DNA of 64,000 nucleotides from Bacteroides fluxus YIT 12057. GTDB lineage: Bacteria; Bacteroidota; Bacteroidia; Bacteroidales; Bacteroidaceae. Below are positions 47,646-55,327 of the stretch, one piece after another. The position numbers were made by a program, and so were the translations under genes. How positions within the stretch are numbered: position 1 is the stretch's first letter; every line of letters begins with the position of its first letter. The notes below the pieces were generated by a model. That model saw only the letters and a list, made by a program, of their open reading frames with translations. It did no database searches and was not told the DNA's origin. The stretch is taken from contig NZ_GL882604.1 in assembly GCF_000195635.1 (NCBI RefSeq), positions 1 to 64,000 of the forward strand, in the 5' to 3' direction.

Positions 47646-47730
47646 AAAAAGATTGCGCCGTTCCTCCCCGTTTTGCGTACCAACACCGGACTCTTCACCA
47701 ACTAATTTTGAAACCCAAAAATTAAGGACA

Positions 47731-48966
47731 ATGAAGAGTACATTTTCAGTAATCTACTACCTCAAGCGTCAGGTAGTGAAAAAGGACGGGACAGTTCCCG
47801 TCATGGGACGCATCACGGTGGACGGCAGCCAGACACAGTTCAGCTGCAAACTGACTGTCGATCCGAAACTGTGGGACACCAAAGGTGGACGTGTCACGGG
47901 CAGAAGCACGGCGGCACTCGAAACGAACCGTATGCTTGACAAGATGCGGGTACGCATCAACAGGCATTATCAGGAAATCATGGAGCGTGACAACTTCGTC
48001 ACGGCGGAGAAGGTGAAGAACGCCTTTCTCGGACTGGAACACCGCTACCACACGCTGATGCAGGTGTTCCGCCAGCACAACGAGGACTACGAGAAGCAGG
48101 TGGAGGCAGGCATGAAAGCCAAAGGCACGCTGCTGAAGTACCGCACCGTTTACAAGCACATGCAAGAGTTCCTCGACATCCGCTACCATGTGAAGGACAT
48201 CGCCCTAAAAGAGCTTACCCCGGCTTTCATCTCCGACTTCGAGATGTTCCTGCGCACGGACAAGCACTGCTGCACCAATACCGTGTGGCTGTACGTCTGC
48301 CCGTTACGGACGATGGTATTCATCGCCATCAACAACGAGTGGCTGACGCGCGACCCGTTCCGCGAGTATGAAATCAAGAAGGAGGAAACAACACGCAGTT
48401 TCCTGACCAAAGATGAGATCCGCCTGCTGATGGAGGGGAAACTGAAAAACGCCAAACAGGAATTGTACCGCGACCTCTACCTGTTCTGCGCCTTCACGGG
48501 GCTGTCGTTCGCGGATATGCGCAACCTTACGGAAGAGAATATCCGCACCTACTTCGACGAACACGAGTGGATAAACATCAACCGCCAGAAAACGGGCGTG
48601 GTGTCCAACATCCGCCTGCTCGACATCGCCAACCGCATAATCGGCAAATACCGGGGACTGTGCGGGGACGGCAGGATATTTCCCGTTCCGCATTATAACA
48701 CGTGCCTTGCCGGTATCCGTGCCGTCGCCAAGCGTTGCGGCATCACCAAGCATATCACGTGGCATCAGAGCCGCCACACGGCAGCCACGACGATATTCCT
48801 CTCCAACGGTGTTCCCATCGAAACGGTCAGCTCCATGCTCGGACACAAGAGCATAAAGACGACGCAGATTTACGCAAAGATAACCAAAGAGAAGCTCAAT
48901 CAGGACATGGAGAACCTTGCCGCAAGATTGAACGGCGTCGAGGAATTTGCAGGTTGCACCATCTAA
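47731..48966 (+). CDS. int: Tyrosine recombinase IntDOT
   Basis: Integrates and excises the ICE. ATG at 47731 gives exactly 411 aa, the IntDOT length; the open frame extends 26 codons upstream without homology. An arm-binding SAM-like N-domain (KSTFSVIYYLKRQVVKKDG) is followed by a core-binding domain and a catalytic domain. Residues: Ser259 in FTGLSFADMRNL stands where other tyrosine recombinases have the first catalytic Arg, as known for IntDOT. The HQSRHTAA box and GHKSIKTTQIY follow, with nucleophile Tyr381. Composition is GC-rich relative to the chromosome. Confidence 0.95.
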   Translation: MKSTFSVIYYLKRQVVKKDGTVPVMGRITVDGSQTQFSCKLTVDPKLWDTKGGRVTGRSTAALETNRMLDKMRVRINRHYQEIMERDNFVTAEKVKNAFLGLEHRYHTLMQVFRQHNEDYEKQVEAGMKAKGTLLKYRTVYKHMQEFLDIRYHVKDIALKELTPAFISDFEMFLRTDKHCCTNTVWLYVCPLRTMVFIAINNEWLTRDPFREYEIKKEETTRSFLTKDEIRLLMEGKLKNAKQELYRDLYLFCAFTGLSFADMRNLTEENIRTYFDEHEWININRQKTGVVSNIRLLDIANRIIGKYRGLCGDGRIFPVPHYNTCLAGIRAVAKRCGITKHITWHQSRHTAATTIFLSNGVPIETVSSMLGHKSIKTTQIYAKITKEKLNQDMENLAARLNGVEEFAGCTI

Positions 48967-48977
48967 AAAGAAAAGCC

Positions 48978-49340
48978 ATGAAACGTGACACAATCATCAT
49001 CGAGGACAAGGCAGTCAGCGTAACCGGTAACGACGTGTGGATGACCGCCACCGAAATAGCCGGATTGTTCCATACGACCGTCCCGGCAGTGAACGCCGCC
49101 ATCAGAGCCGTCCGCAAGTCGGACGTGCTGAACGACTACGAGGTGTGCCGCTACATGCAGCTTGAAAACGGGCTGCACGCGGACGTGTACGCCCTTGAAA
49201 TCATCATCCCGGTCGCTTTCAGGGTGAATACCTACAACACCCACCTGTTCCGCACATGGCTGGTGGGAAAGGCACTCTCACAAGAGAAACGGCAGACATA
49301 CGTGATGTTCATACAGAACGGAAAAGCCGGGTATTGCTGA
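48978..49340 (+). CDS. ICE orf2, RhuM-like fragment-sized protein
   Basis: 120 aa starting at ATG 48978, 11 bp after int. The segment VWMTATEIAGLFHTTVPAV, then YNTHLFRTWLVGKAL, resembles the N-terminal part of RhuM-type virulence-associated proteins, which are much longer. Whether it is a complete small protein or a remnant cannot be told, but the frame is intact and GC-rich like its neighbours. It is likely co-transcribed with int. Function unknown. Confidence 0.7.
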   Translation: MKRDTIIIEDKAVSVTGNDVWMTATEIAGLFHTTVPAVNAAIRAVRKSDVLNDYEVCRYMQLENGLHADVYALEIIIPVAFRVNTYNTHLFRTWLVGKALSQEKRQTYVMFIQNGKAGYC

Positions 49341-49360
49341 TTGCACATACCCCATAAGAC

Positions 49361-49402
49361 AAGTAAACGGGTAGCACCACAAAAGGTGTCACCCGTTTAC
49401 TT
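49361..49402. terminator. Bidirectional terminator
   Basis: AAGTAAACGGGT and ACCCGTTTACTT form a perfect 12-bp stem, extended by GCACC/GGTGT, with T runs on the plus side and an A run (T on minus) on the other. It separates orf2 from the convergent HTH gene. Confidence 0.85.
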
Positions 49403-49417
49403 TTTCATGAAACCGCC

Positions 49418-49723
49418 TCACTCCAGCGGCTTGCGGTAGTTCGCTTCCAGTACCCCGCGCAGCCCCGTTTCCGGGTAAAGCACCTTCCCTCCCAAAAGTA
49501 TGAAGGGCAACACGCGGTTGTTGCGGTATTCCTGCAAGGTGCGCCGGCTCACACGGAGCAGTTCCGACACCTCGCCGTCCGTCAGGTAACGTTCCCCGTC
49601 CAGCGGAGGACGGTAGCTTTCCAGAAATGCGGACAGCCATTTCGAGCCTTTGCGCATATCCTGCACCACAGAGGCTATCGGCTCGTCTTCCATCGTAAAA
49701 ACATCGTTGTTCTCGTTCATCAT
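49418..49723 (-). CDS. Excisionase-like HTH protein
   Basis: 101 aa from the ATG at 49723 (MMNENNDVF); the frame reaches 49786 inside the upstream gene. The HTH_17/MerR-like motif is LTDGEVSELLRVSRRTLQEY, followed by the wing VLPFILLGGKVLYPETGL. Such small proteins act as recombination directionality factors or local regulators. It is the second of two leftward HTH genes, opposite to the excision operon. Target unknown. Confidence 0.75.
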   Translation of the reverse strand: MMNENNDVFTMEDEPIASVVQDMRKGSKWLSAFLESYRPPLDGERYLTDGEVSELLRVSRRTLQEYRNNRVLPFILLGGKVLYPETGLRGVLEANYRKPLE

Positions 49724-49754
49724 AACTTCGGATTCAGTGGGTGAATAAATCAAA

Positions 49755-50054
49755 TCATCTGCCGTGCGGATAGAGCGTGCCGACAAGCGGTATCAGCCGC
49801 TTCACCTCCTCTGGCTTGTAATAGAACCTGCGGTTTATCTGCGAGTAGCCGATAAGCCGCCTGTCACGCAGCGTCTGCAACGTGCGCGGGCTTATTCTCA
49901 ACTGCCCGCAGACCTCCTCGCCCGTGAGCCATCTTTCCATGCGCCCCGTGTCGCTTTTGCGCCTCAGGGCGGCGACCTTCTCCGAGAGTGCGCCGAATGC
50001 CGCCACCATCATCTCGAAAGTCTTTTTCTCGATAGATACTATTTCCATATTCAT
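49755..50054 (-). CDS. Excisionase-like HTH protein
   Basis: 99 aa from ATG 50054 (MNMEIVSIEKKTFEMM); a second ATG at 50048 is equally possible. HTH_17-type motif LTGEEVCGQLRISPRTLQTL with wing LIGYSQINRRFYYKPEEV. It is divergent from xis2c, sharing the 200-bp control region that contains the predicted RteC site, and is the first of two leftward HTH genes. Confidence 0.75.
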   Translation of the reverse strand: MNMEIVSIEKKTFEMMVAAFGALSEKVAALRRKSDTGRMERWLTGEEVCGQLRISPRTLQTLRDRRLIGYSQINRRFYYKPEEVKRLIPLVGTLYPHGR

Positions 50055-50172
50055 GTCATTTAGAGTTTGCCGCAAAGGTAACGAAACGGCATACAAGACG
50101 TATCGTTTTCCGCTGAAAGGCTGCCTGTTGCGCCGTTTGACCGGGTTACGGAGCCATCTTCCGCAAAAATCT

Positions 50173-50187
50173 TACGTGAGTCACGTA
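50173..50187. promoter_or_regulatory. Candidate RteC operator upstream of xis2c
   Basis: TACGTGA-G-TCACGTA is a perfect 7-bp inverted repeat, 69 bp before the xis2c ATG and upstream of a weak promoter-like GAATTTTG (50220-50227). In CTnDOT, RteC activates the xis2c promoter by binding inverted half-sites upstream. Identity is inferred from position. Confidence 0.55.
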
Positions 50188-50255
50188 GTGAGTTGTTAAA
50201 GCCCCTTTTGTTTATTGCCGAATTTTGTCGCAGAAACAAAAAGAAAGGACTGAAC

Positions 50256-50618
50256 ATGAAAGTGATAACAATGGAAAGTTCCGCCTACAAGGAGATGATG
50301 GCGCAGATTGCGAACATCGCAGGGTACATCCGCGAGGCAAGGGACGAGAAGAAACGGAAGCGGGAAACCGAAGACAAGCTGCTTGACACGGCACAGGCGG
50401 CGAAGATGCTCAACGTGAGCAAGCGCACCATGCAGCGTATGCGCACCGACCACCGTATCGAGTATGTGGTGGTACGCGGAAGCTGCCGCTACCGCCTTTC
50501 CGAGATACTGCGGCTATTGGAGGACAACACAGTAAGGAACGAGGAAGGGACAATAGACACCCTGTTCCACAACCACACGCTGCGCACGGGCGGCAAACCA
50601 AAAGGAAGGAGGACATAG
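50256..50618 (+). CDS. xis2c: Excision protein Xis2c
   Basis: 120 aa from ATG 50256 (MKVITMESSAYKEMM). An N-terminal coiled-coil-like helix is followed by the HTH LLDTAQAAKMLNVSKRTMQ and a wing YVVVRGSCRYRLSEILRLL. By position, first gene before xis2d, orf3 and exc in one direction, it is Xis2c, which helps IntDOT excise the element. The upstream frame extends 21 codons without support. Confidence 0.82.
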   Translation: MKVITMESSAYKEMMAQIANIAGYIREARDEKKRKRETEDKLLDTAQAAKMLNVSKRTMQRMRTDHRIEYVVVRGSCRYRLSEILRLLEDNTVRNEEGTIDTLFHNHTLRTGGKPKGRRT

Positions 50619-50621
50619 GTC

Positions 50622-50972
50622 ATGGAACTGCTCACACGAAACAACTTCGAGGGCTGGATGCAGAAGCTGATGGAACGGCTCGACCGTCAGGACGAACTGC
50701 TGCTGGCGATGAAGGCTGAGGGGAAACAGCCCACTATCACGGAAAGCATCCGCCTTTTCGACAATCAGGATTTGTGCATGTTGCTCCAGATAAGCAAACG
50801 CACCCTCCAACGCTACCGCAGCGTAGGCGCATTGCCCTACAAGACGCTGGGCAAGAAGACCTATTACAGCGAGGAGGACGTGCTGACATTCCTTTCCAAC
50901 CATATCAAGGACTTCAAAAAGGAAGATATAGCCTTCTACAAGGCTCGTATCCATAATTTCTTTCATAAATAA
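50622..50972 (+). CDS. xis2d: Excision protein Xis2d
   Basis: 116 aa, 3 bp after xis2c, with an AGGAGG-type Shine-Dalgarno inside the xis2c end. Same fold: N-terminal helix (WMQKLMERLDRQDELLLAM), HTH LFDNQDLCMLLQISKRTLQ and wing LPYKTLGKKTYYSEEDVLTF. By position Xis2d, the essential directionality factor for CTnDOT excision. Confidence 0.82.
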   Translation: MELLTRNNFEGWMQKLMERLDRQDELLLAMKAEGKQPTITESIRLFDNQDLCMLLQISKRTLQRYRSVGALPYKTLGKKTYYSEEDVLTFLSNHIKDFKKEDIAFYKARIHNFFHK

Positions 50973-50992
50973 CCCATTAAAACATTTTTCAG

Positions 50993-52564
50993 ATGGCAAA
51001 GAAAAAAGACGAAAAGGACGTGCTGGTAGTCCGTGACGAGAAGACAGGCGAGATCAGCGTGGTAGCCGGGCTGAACGCGGACGGCACACCCAAGCGCACC
51101 CCCGCAAAAGCGGAGAACGCGCAGAGTTTCCTGCAATTCGACCGACATGGCGACGTGCTGGACAACTTCTTCAAGAACTTCTTCCGGCAGTGCAAGGAAC
51201 CCAGCCGCTTCGGTTTCTACCGCATTGCGGCAGACCAAGCTGAAAATCTCTTAGAGGTGATGAAGCAACTGCTGAAAGACCCCGAAGCGAACAAGGAGCT
51301 GCTCGCCCCTCACAAGGTGGACACCTCCGACTATGAGAAGAAGGTGCAGGAAGAGATGGCAGCACAACAGACAGAGAAACAAGAACCTCAAAAACAGGAG
51401 AACATGGAACAACGGAAAGAACAGCAACAGGACAAATCCGAACAGATGCAGGGCAAACGTGGCTACCAGCCCATCGACGAGAGTAAAATCAACTGGCAGG
51501 AGCTGGAGGACAGATGGGGCGTAAAGCGGGACAACCTTGAAAAGTCCGGCGACCTTACGAAGATGCTCAACTATGGCAAGTCCGACTTGGTAAAGGTCAA
51601 ACCGACCTTCGGCGGCGAATCATTCGAGCTGGACGCCCGCCTCTCCTTCAAGAAGGACGGTGAGGGAAACATCAGCCTCGTGCCGCACTTCATCCGCAAG
51701 GAGCAGAAGCTGGATGAGTACAAGGAACACAAATTCTCCGACAATGACCGGAAGAACCTCCGCGAAACGGGCAATCTCGGTAGGGTCGTGGACATTGTGG
51801 ACAGGGAAACGGGCGAGATCATCCCCTCCTACATCAGCATCGACCGCAAGACGAATGAAATCACGGACATTCCGGCAAGCAGGGTGCGCATCCCGGAGCG
51901 CATCGGCAAGACGGAAATCACCACGCAGGAGCGGGACATGCTCCGCGCCGGACTGCCCGTACGCGACAAGCTCATCGAGCGCAACGACGGCAGAAAGTTC
52001 GTCACCACCCTGCAAGTGAACGTGGAGCAGCGCGGCGTGGAGTTCGTGCCGGGAACCGGCAAGTCGCCCCGTACCGCACAGACACAGGAAACCAAAGGCG
52101 ACACATCGAAAAGTCAGGCGCAGGGCGGGGAAAATGCCGCACAGACCAAGAAGGAGCAACGCCGCAACACGTGGACGAACGAGGACGGCAGCATCCGCCC
52201 CATCAGCAAATGGAGCGGCGTGAGCTTCACCGACCAGCAGAAAGCCGACTATGTGGCGGGTAAAGCCGTGAAGCTGGAGAACGTGACCGACAAGCAGGGC
52301 TTCCATGCCACGATGTATATCAAGTTCAACCCGGAGAAGGGACGCCCGTACCGCTACGACACGAACCCTGACAATGCACAGCAGGTTGCTCCGTCCAACG
52401 AGAGCCGCACGCAGGTGGCGGTGAACAACGATGGCAAGACCAACGAGGCTACAAAGAATCTGAGAGAGCCGTTGCAGAAAGGTCAGACCAACCCGAAGGA
52501 CGCCCGCCAGCAACAGCAGCAGGAGAAGCCGCAGAAGAAAACGGGCAAGGGCATGAAAATGTAA
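50993..52564 (+). CDS. orf3: Orf3, DUF4099/DUF3945 protein
   Basis: 523 aa, third gene of the excision operon, 20 bp after xis2d. The N-terminal part (about 160-260, with INWQELEDRWGVKRDNLEKS) fits DUF4099; two DUF3945-like repeats follow (about 275-360 and 400-470, with GRKFVTTLQVNVEQRGVEF and FHATMYIKFNPEKGRPYRY). Low-complexity Gln/Glu/Lys stretches lie at 115-155 and at the C-terminus. No catalytic motif is visible. Earlier CTnDOT work treats orf3 as not essential for excision; this is from memory. Confidence 0.85.
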   Translation: MAKKKDEKDVLVVRDEKTGEISVVAGLNADGTPKRTPAKAENAQSFLQFDRHGDVLDNFFKNFFRQCKEPSRFGFYRIAADQAENLLEVMKQLLKDPEANKELLAPHKVDTSDYEKKVQEEMAAQQTEKQEPQKQENMEQRKEQQQDKSEQMQGKRGYQPIDESKINWQELEDRWGVKRDNLEKSGDLTKMLNYGKSDLVKVKPTFGGESFELDARLSFKKDGEGNISLVPHFIRKEQKLDEYKEHKFSDNDRKNLRETGNLGRVVDIVDRETGEIIPSYISIDRKTNEITDIPASRVRIPERIGKTEITTQERDMLRAGLPVRDKLIERNDGRKFVTTLQVNVEQRGVEFVPGTGKSPRTAQTQETKGDTSKSQAQGGENAAQTKKEQRRNTWTNEDGSIRPISKWSGVSFTDQQKADYVAGKAVKLENVTDKQGFHATMYIKFNPEKGRPYRYDTNPDNAQQVAPSNESRTQVAVNNDGKTNEATKNLREPLQKGQTNPKDARQQQQQEKPQKKTGKGMKM

Positions 52565-52624
52565 TCCCGTGTCCGCCACTGAATCCAAAATAAAATCCAA
52601 AGTATCAACAAAAAAGAAGAAGAC

Positions 52625-54712
52625 ATGAAGACAATCATTGCAGAAAAGCCCTCCGTGGCACGTGAAATCGCCCGCATCGTGGGCGCGACAAAGAGAGAGG
52701 AAGGATATTTCGAGGGAGGCGGTTATGCCGTGACATGGGCATTCGGACACCTCGTTCAGCTTGCCATGCCCGACGGCTACGGCGTGCGCGGATTTGTCCG
52801 TGACAACCTCCCGATTATTCCCGACACATTCACGCTCGTCCCCCGTCAGGTCAGGACGGAGAAAGGTTACAAGCCCGACAGCGGCGTGGTGTCGCAGATA
52901 AAAGTCATCAAAAGACTGTTCGACACAAGCGAACATATCATCGTGGCGACCGATGCCGGACGCGAGGGAGAGCTTATCTTCCGCTACCTCTACCACTATA
53001 CGGGTTGCACCACTCCTTTCGTGCGCCTGTGGATCAGCTCTCTCACCGACAAAGCTATCCGCGAGGGACTGCGGAAACTCGAAGACGGCAGCAAATACGA
53101 CAACCTCTACCTCGCCGCCAAAGCGCGGAGCGAATCCGACTGGCTCGTGGGCATCAACGGCACACAGGCGTTATCCATCGCCGCCGGACACGGCACGTAT
53201 TCCGTGGGGCGGGTGCAGACACCAACGTTGGCTATGGTATGTGAACGCTACTGGGAGAACCGCCGCTTTACGTCCGAAGCATTCTGGCAGCTCCATATCG
53301 CAACGGACGGTTGCGACGGCGAAGTCGTGAAATTCTCATCCTCCGAGAAATGGAAAGAGAAAGAACCGGCGATGGAACTATATAATAAGGTAAAGGCGGC
53401 AGGTTGCGCCACTGTCACGAAAGCCGAGCGCAAGGAGAAGACGGAGGAAACTCCCTTGCTCTACGACCTGACCACGCTCCAGAAAGAAGCCAACGCCAAG
53501 CACGGCTTCACGGCGGAACAGACGCTTGAAATCGCGCAGAAACTCTACGAAAAGAAGTTGATAACCTATCCGAGAACGGGAAGCCGCTACATCCCCGAAG
53601 ACGTGTTTGCCGAAATTCCCAAACTGCTCGCTTTCATCGGCACACAGCCCGAATGGAAAGACAAGGTGCGGGCAAAAGCCGCCCCGACACGCCGCAGCGT
53701 GGACGACGGCAAGGTGACAGACCACCATGCCCTGCTCGTCACGGGTGAGAAACCGCTCTTCCTCTCCAAAGAGGACAATACCATCTATCAGATGATTGCC
53801 GGGCGCATGGTCGAGGCATTCTCTGAGAAATGCGTCAAGGATGTGACCACTGTCACGGCGGAATGTGCCGGAGTGGAGTTTACCGTAAAAGGCAGCGTCG
53901 TGAAGCAAACCGGATGGCGTGCCGTCTATGGCGAGGAAAAAGAGGAAATTACCATCCCCGGCTGGCAGGAAGGCGACACGCTGACACCGAAAGGCTCGTC
54001 CATTACCGAAGGAAAGACCAAACCCAAGCCGCTGCATACCGAAGCCACCCTGCTCTCGGCAATGGAAACGGCGGGCAAGGAAATTGAGGACGACGCACTG
54101 CGGCAGGCGATGAAGGACTGTGGCATCGGTACTCCCGCCACACGCGCCTCCATCATCGAAACGCTTTTCAAGCGCGGTTACATGGAACGCTGCAAGAAGT
54201 CGCTTGTTCCCACCGAAAAAGGACTTGCCCTCAATTCCGTCGTCAAGACGATGCGCATCGCCGATGTTGCCATGACGGGCGAATGGGAAAAGGAGCTGGC
54301 GCGTATCGAGCGCGGGGAACTGTCCGACGACACCTTCCGCAAGGAGATAGAGGCGTACACACGTGAGATAACCTCCGAACTGATCTCGTGCGACAAGCTC
54401 TTCGGCAGCCGTGACTCCGGCTGCGCGTGTCCCAAGTGTGGCACGGGCAGGATGCGGTTCTACGGCAAGGTGGTACGCTGCGACAACACGGAGTGCGGAC
54501 TGCCCGTGTTCCGGCTGAAAGCGGGACGCACCCTGTCCGACGATGAAATCAAAGACCTGCTCACCGAAGGGCATACCAAGCTGCTCAAAGGGTTCAAGAG
54601 CAAACAGGGCAAGAGTTTCGATGCTGTTGTCGCCTTTGACGGGGAATATAACACGACTTTTGTGTTCCCGGAGGCTAAAAAGGACAAGAAATTTTCAGGA
54701 CGGAAGAAATAG
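52625..54712 (+). CDS. exc: Type IA topoisomerase (Exc)
   Basis: 695 aa, Topo III type. Toprim domain: Glu in IIAEKPSVAREIARIVG and the acidic triad region IVATDAGREGELIFRYLY. Active-site Tyr315 in LITYPRTGSRY. The C-terminal zinc ribbon has four Cys (CACPKCGTG ... RCDNTEC). In CTnDOT this is the exc gene of the excision operon; the protein has topoisomerase activity. It is followed at once by the predicted rteR promoter. Confidence 0.93.
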   Translation: MKTIIAEKPSVAREIARIVGATKREEGYFEGGGYAVTWAFGHLVQLAMPDGYGVRGFVRDNLPIIPDTFTLVPRQVRTEKGYKPDSGVVSQIKVIKRLFDTSEHIIVATDAGREGELIFRYLYHYTGCTTPFVRLWISSLTDKAIREGLRKLEDGSKYDNLYLAAKARSESDWLVGINGTQALSIAAGHGTYSVGRVQTPTLAMVCERYWENRRFTSEAFWQLHIATDGCDGEVVKFSSSEKWKEKEPAMELYNKVKAAGCATVTKAERKEKTEETPLLYDLTTLQKEANAKHGFTAEQTLEIAQKLYEKKLITYPRTGSRYIPEDVFAEIPKLLAFIGTQPEWKDKVRAKAAPTRRSVDDGKVTDHHALLVTGEKPLFLSKEDNTIYQMIAGRMVEAFSEKCVKDVTTVTAECAGVEFTVKGSVVKQTGWRAVYGEEKEEITIPGWQEGDTLTPKGSSITEGKTKPKPLHTEATLLSAMETAGKEIEDDALRQAMKDCGIGTPATRASIIETLFKRGYMERCKKSLVPTEKGLALNSVVKTMRIADVAMTGEWEKELARIERGELSDDTFRKEIEAYTREITSELISCDKLFGSRDSGCACPKCGTGRMRFYGKVVRCDNTECGLPVFRLKAGRTLSDDEIKDLLTEGHTKLLKGFKSKQGKSFDAVVAFDGEYNTTFVFPEAKKDKKFSGRKK

Positions 54713-54728
54713 TATTAACTTTGCCACT

Positions 54729-54819
54729 TGTTCAGAGTAATGAATTGTTCTTCGATACCGGATTACACTCATACTTTGGATTTAGTGGTGGCACTCGGAG
54801 GGATACCGAGTGCCTTTTT
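54729..54819 (+). ncRNA. rteR: Candidate small RNA RteR
   Basis: A TAACTTTG -7 box (54716-54723) with TTTC 19 nt before it predicts a start near 54730. A perfect 9-bp terminator (GGCACTCGG, 7-nt loop, CCGAGTGCC, T5 at 54790-54819) ends the transcript about 90 nt later. Both size and place just downstream of exc fit RteR, the sRNA I recall as lowering tra operon expression in CTnDOT. Sequence identity was not checked. Confidence 0.65.
54790..54819 (+). terminator. Strong intrinsic terminator
   Basis: 9-bp GC-rich perfect stem GGCACTCGG/CCGAGTGCC followed by TTTTT. It ends the candidate sRNA and any read-through from exc. Confidence 0.9.
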
Positions 54820-54874
54820 CTTCCTTTTTCCAACCGATTATCCCGTTAATTATCAATCCGCTAAATCCAAAGTA

Positions 54875-55327
54875 ATGAACAACAAGAAGAAAAACGAGGG
54901 TCAGACCGACTTTTCCTATTACGGTCTGTACCTGCTGGACTATCTCCGCACGAACAAGTTTGAACAGGCTGACGACACCGCTTTCATACGGGAACGGGCC
55001 GACCGTGCCGCCGAAACGTATGAGAGGGCACGGCTTGAAGGCTATCCCGCCGATGGTGCGCAGGAACTGGCGATGGACACGCTGCTGCGCGGGCTGCATT
55101 ATTCCCGTTACGCCATCCTCCGCGAAGTCGTGGAAAACGAGTTTGCCGATGAAGTGCCGGAAGAGAAGCGTGAAGCCTTTGTCCTGAAACTGCTGCCGCT
55201 TGTCGGCAACGTGTTCTCCGTCTATGACCTCTCGGATGACAATTTCGCCCTGTCTTCCGATTACGACCTGCTCTACACGGAGCTGACGGGAGCAACCGTC
55301 CTTTACTTAGACGAATATGGCGTTTAA
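54875..55327 (+). CDS. DUF1896 protein
   Basis: 150 aa from the ATG at 54875 ([17 protein letters not shown]). The longer open frame from 54728 would cross the terminator hairpin, so it is rejected. Features: [20 protein letters not shown] and [20 protein letters not shown], typical of DUF1896, found on Bacteroides ICEs just before the large helicase gene. Its stop overlaps that gene by 11 bp, so translation is coupled. Function unknown. Confidence 0.82.
   Translation: MNNKKKNEGQTDFSYYGLYLLDYLRTNKFEQADDTAFIRERADRAAETYERARLEGYPADGAQELAMDTLLRGLHYSRYAILREVVENEFADEVPEEKREAFVLKLLPLVGNVFSVYDLSDDNFALSSDYDLLYTELTGATVLYLDEYGV

Noticed and set aside
47653..47730. Upstream extension of int
   Set aside because: Using ATG 47731 gives 411 residues and the exact IntDOT numbering Ser259/Tyr381.
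51620..52996. 458-aa minus-strand frame
   Set aside because: Antisense to orf3 and exc. Long shadows are expected in this GC-rich ICE DNA; no motif or start signal.
53378..54574. 398-aa minus-strand frame
   Set aside because: Antisense to the topoisomerase gene, which carries intact active-site and zinc motifs.
54728..54874. Upstream extension of the DUF1896 gene
   Set aside because: The frame would run through a perfect intrinsic terminator and the candidate sRNA.
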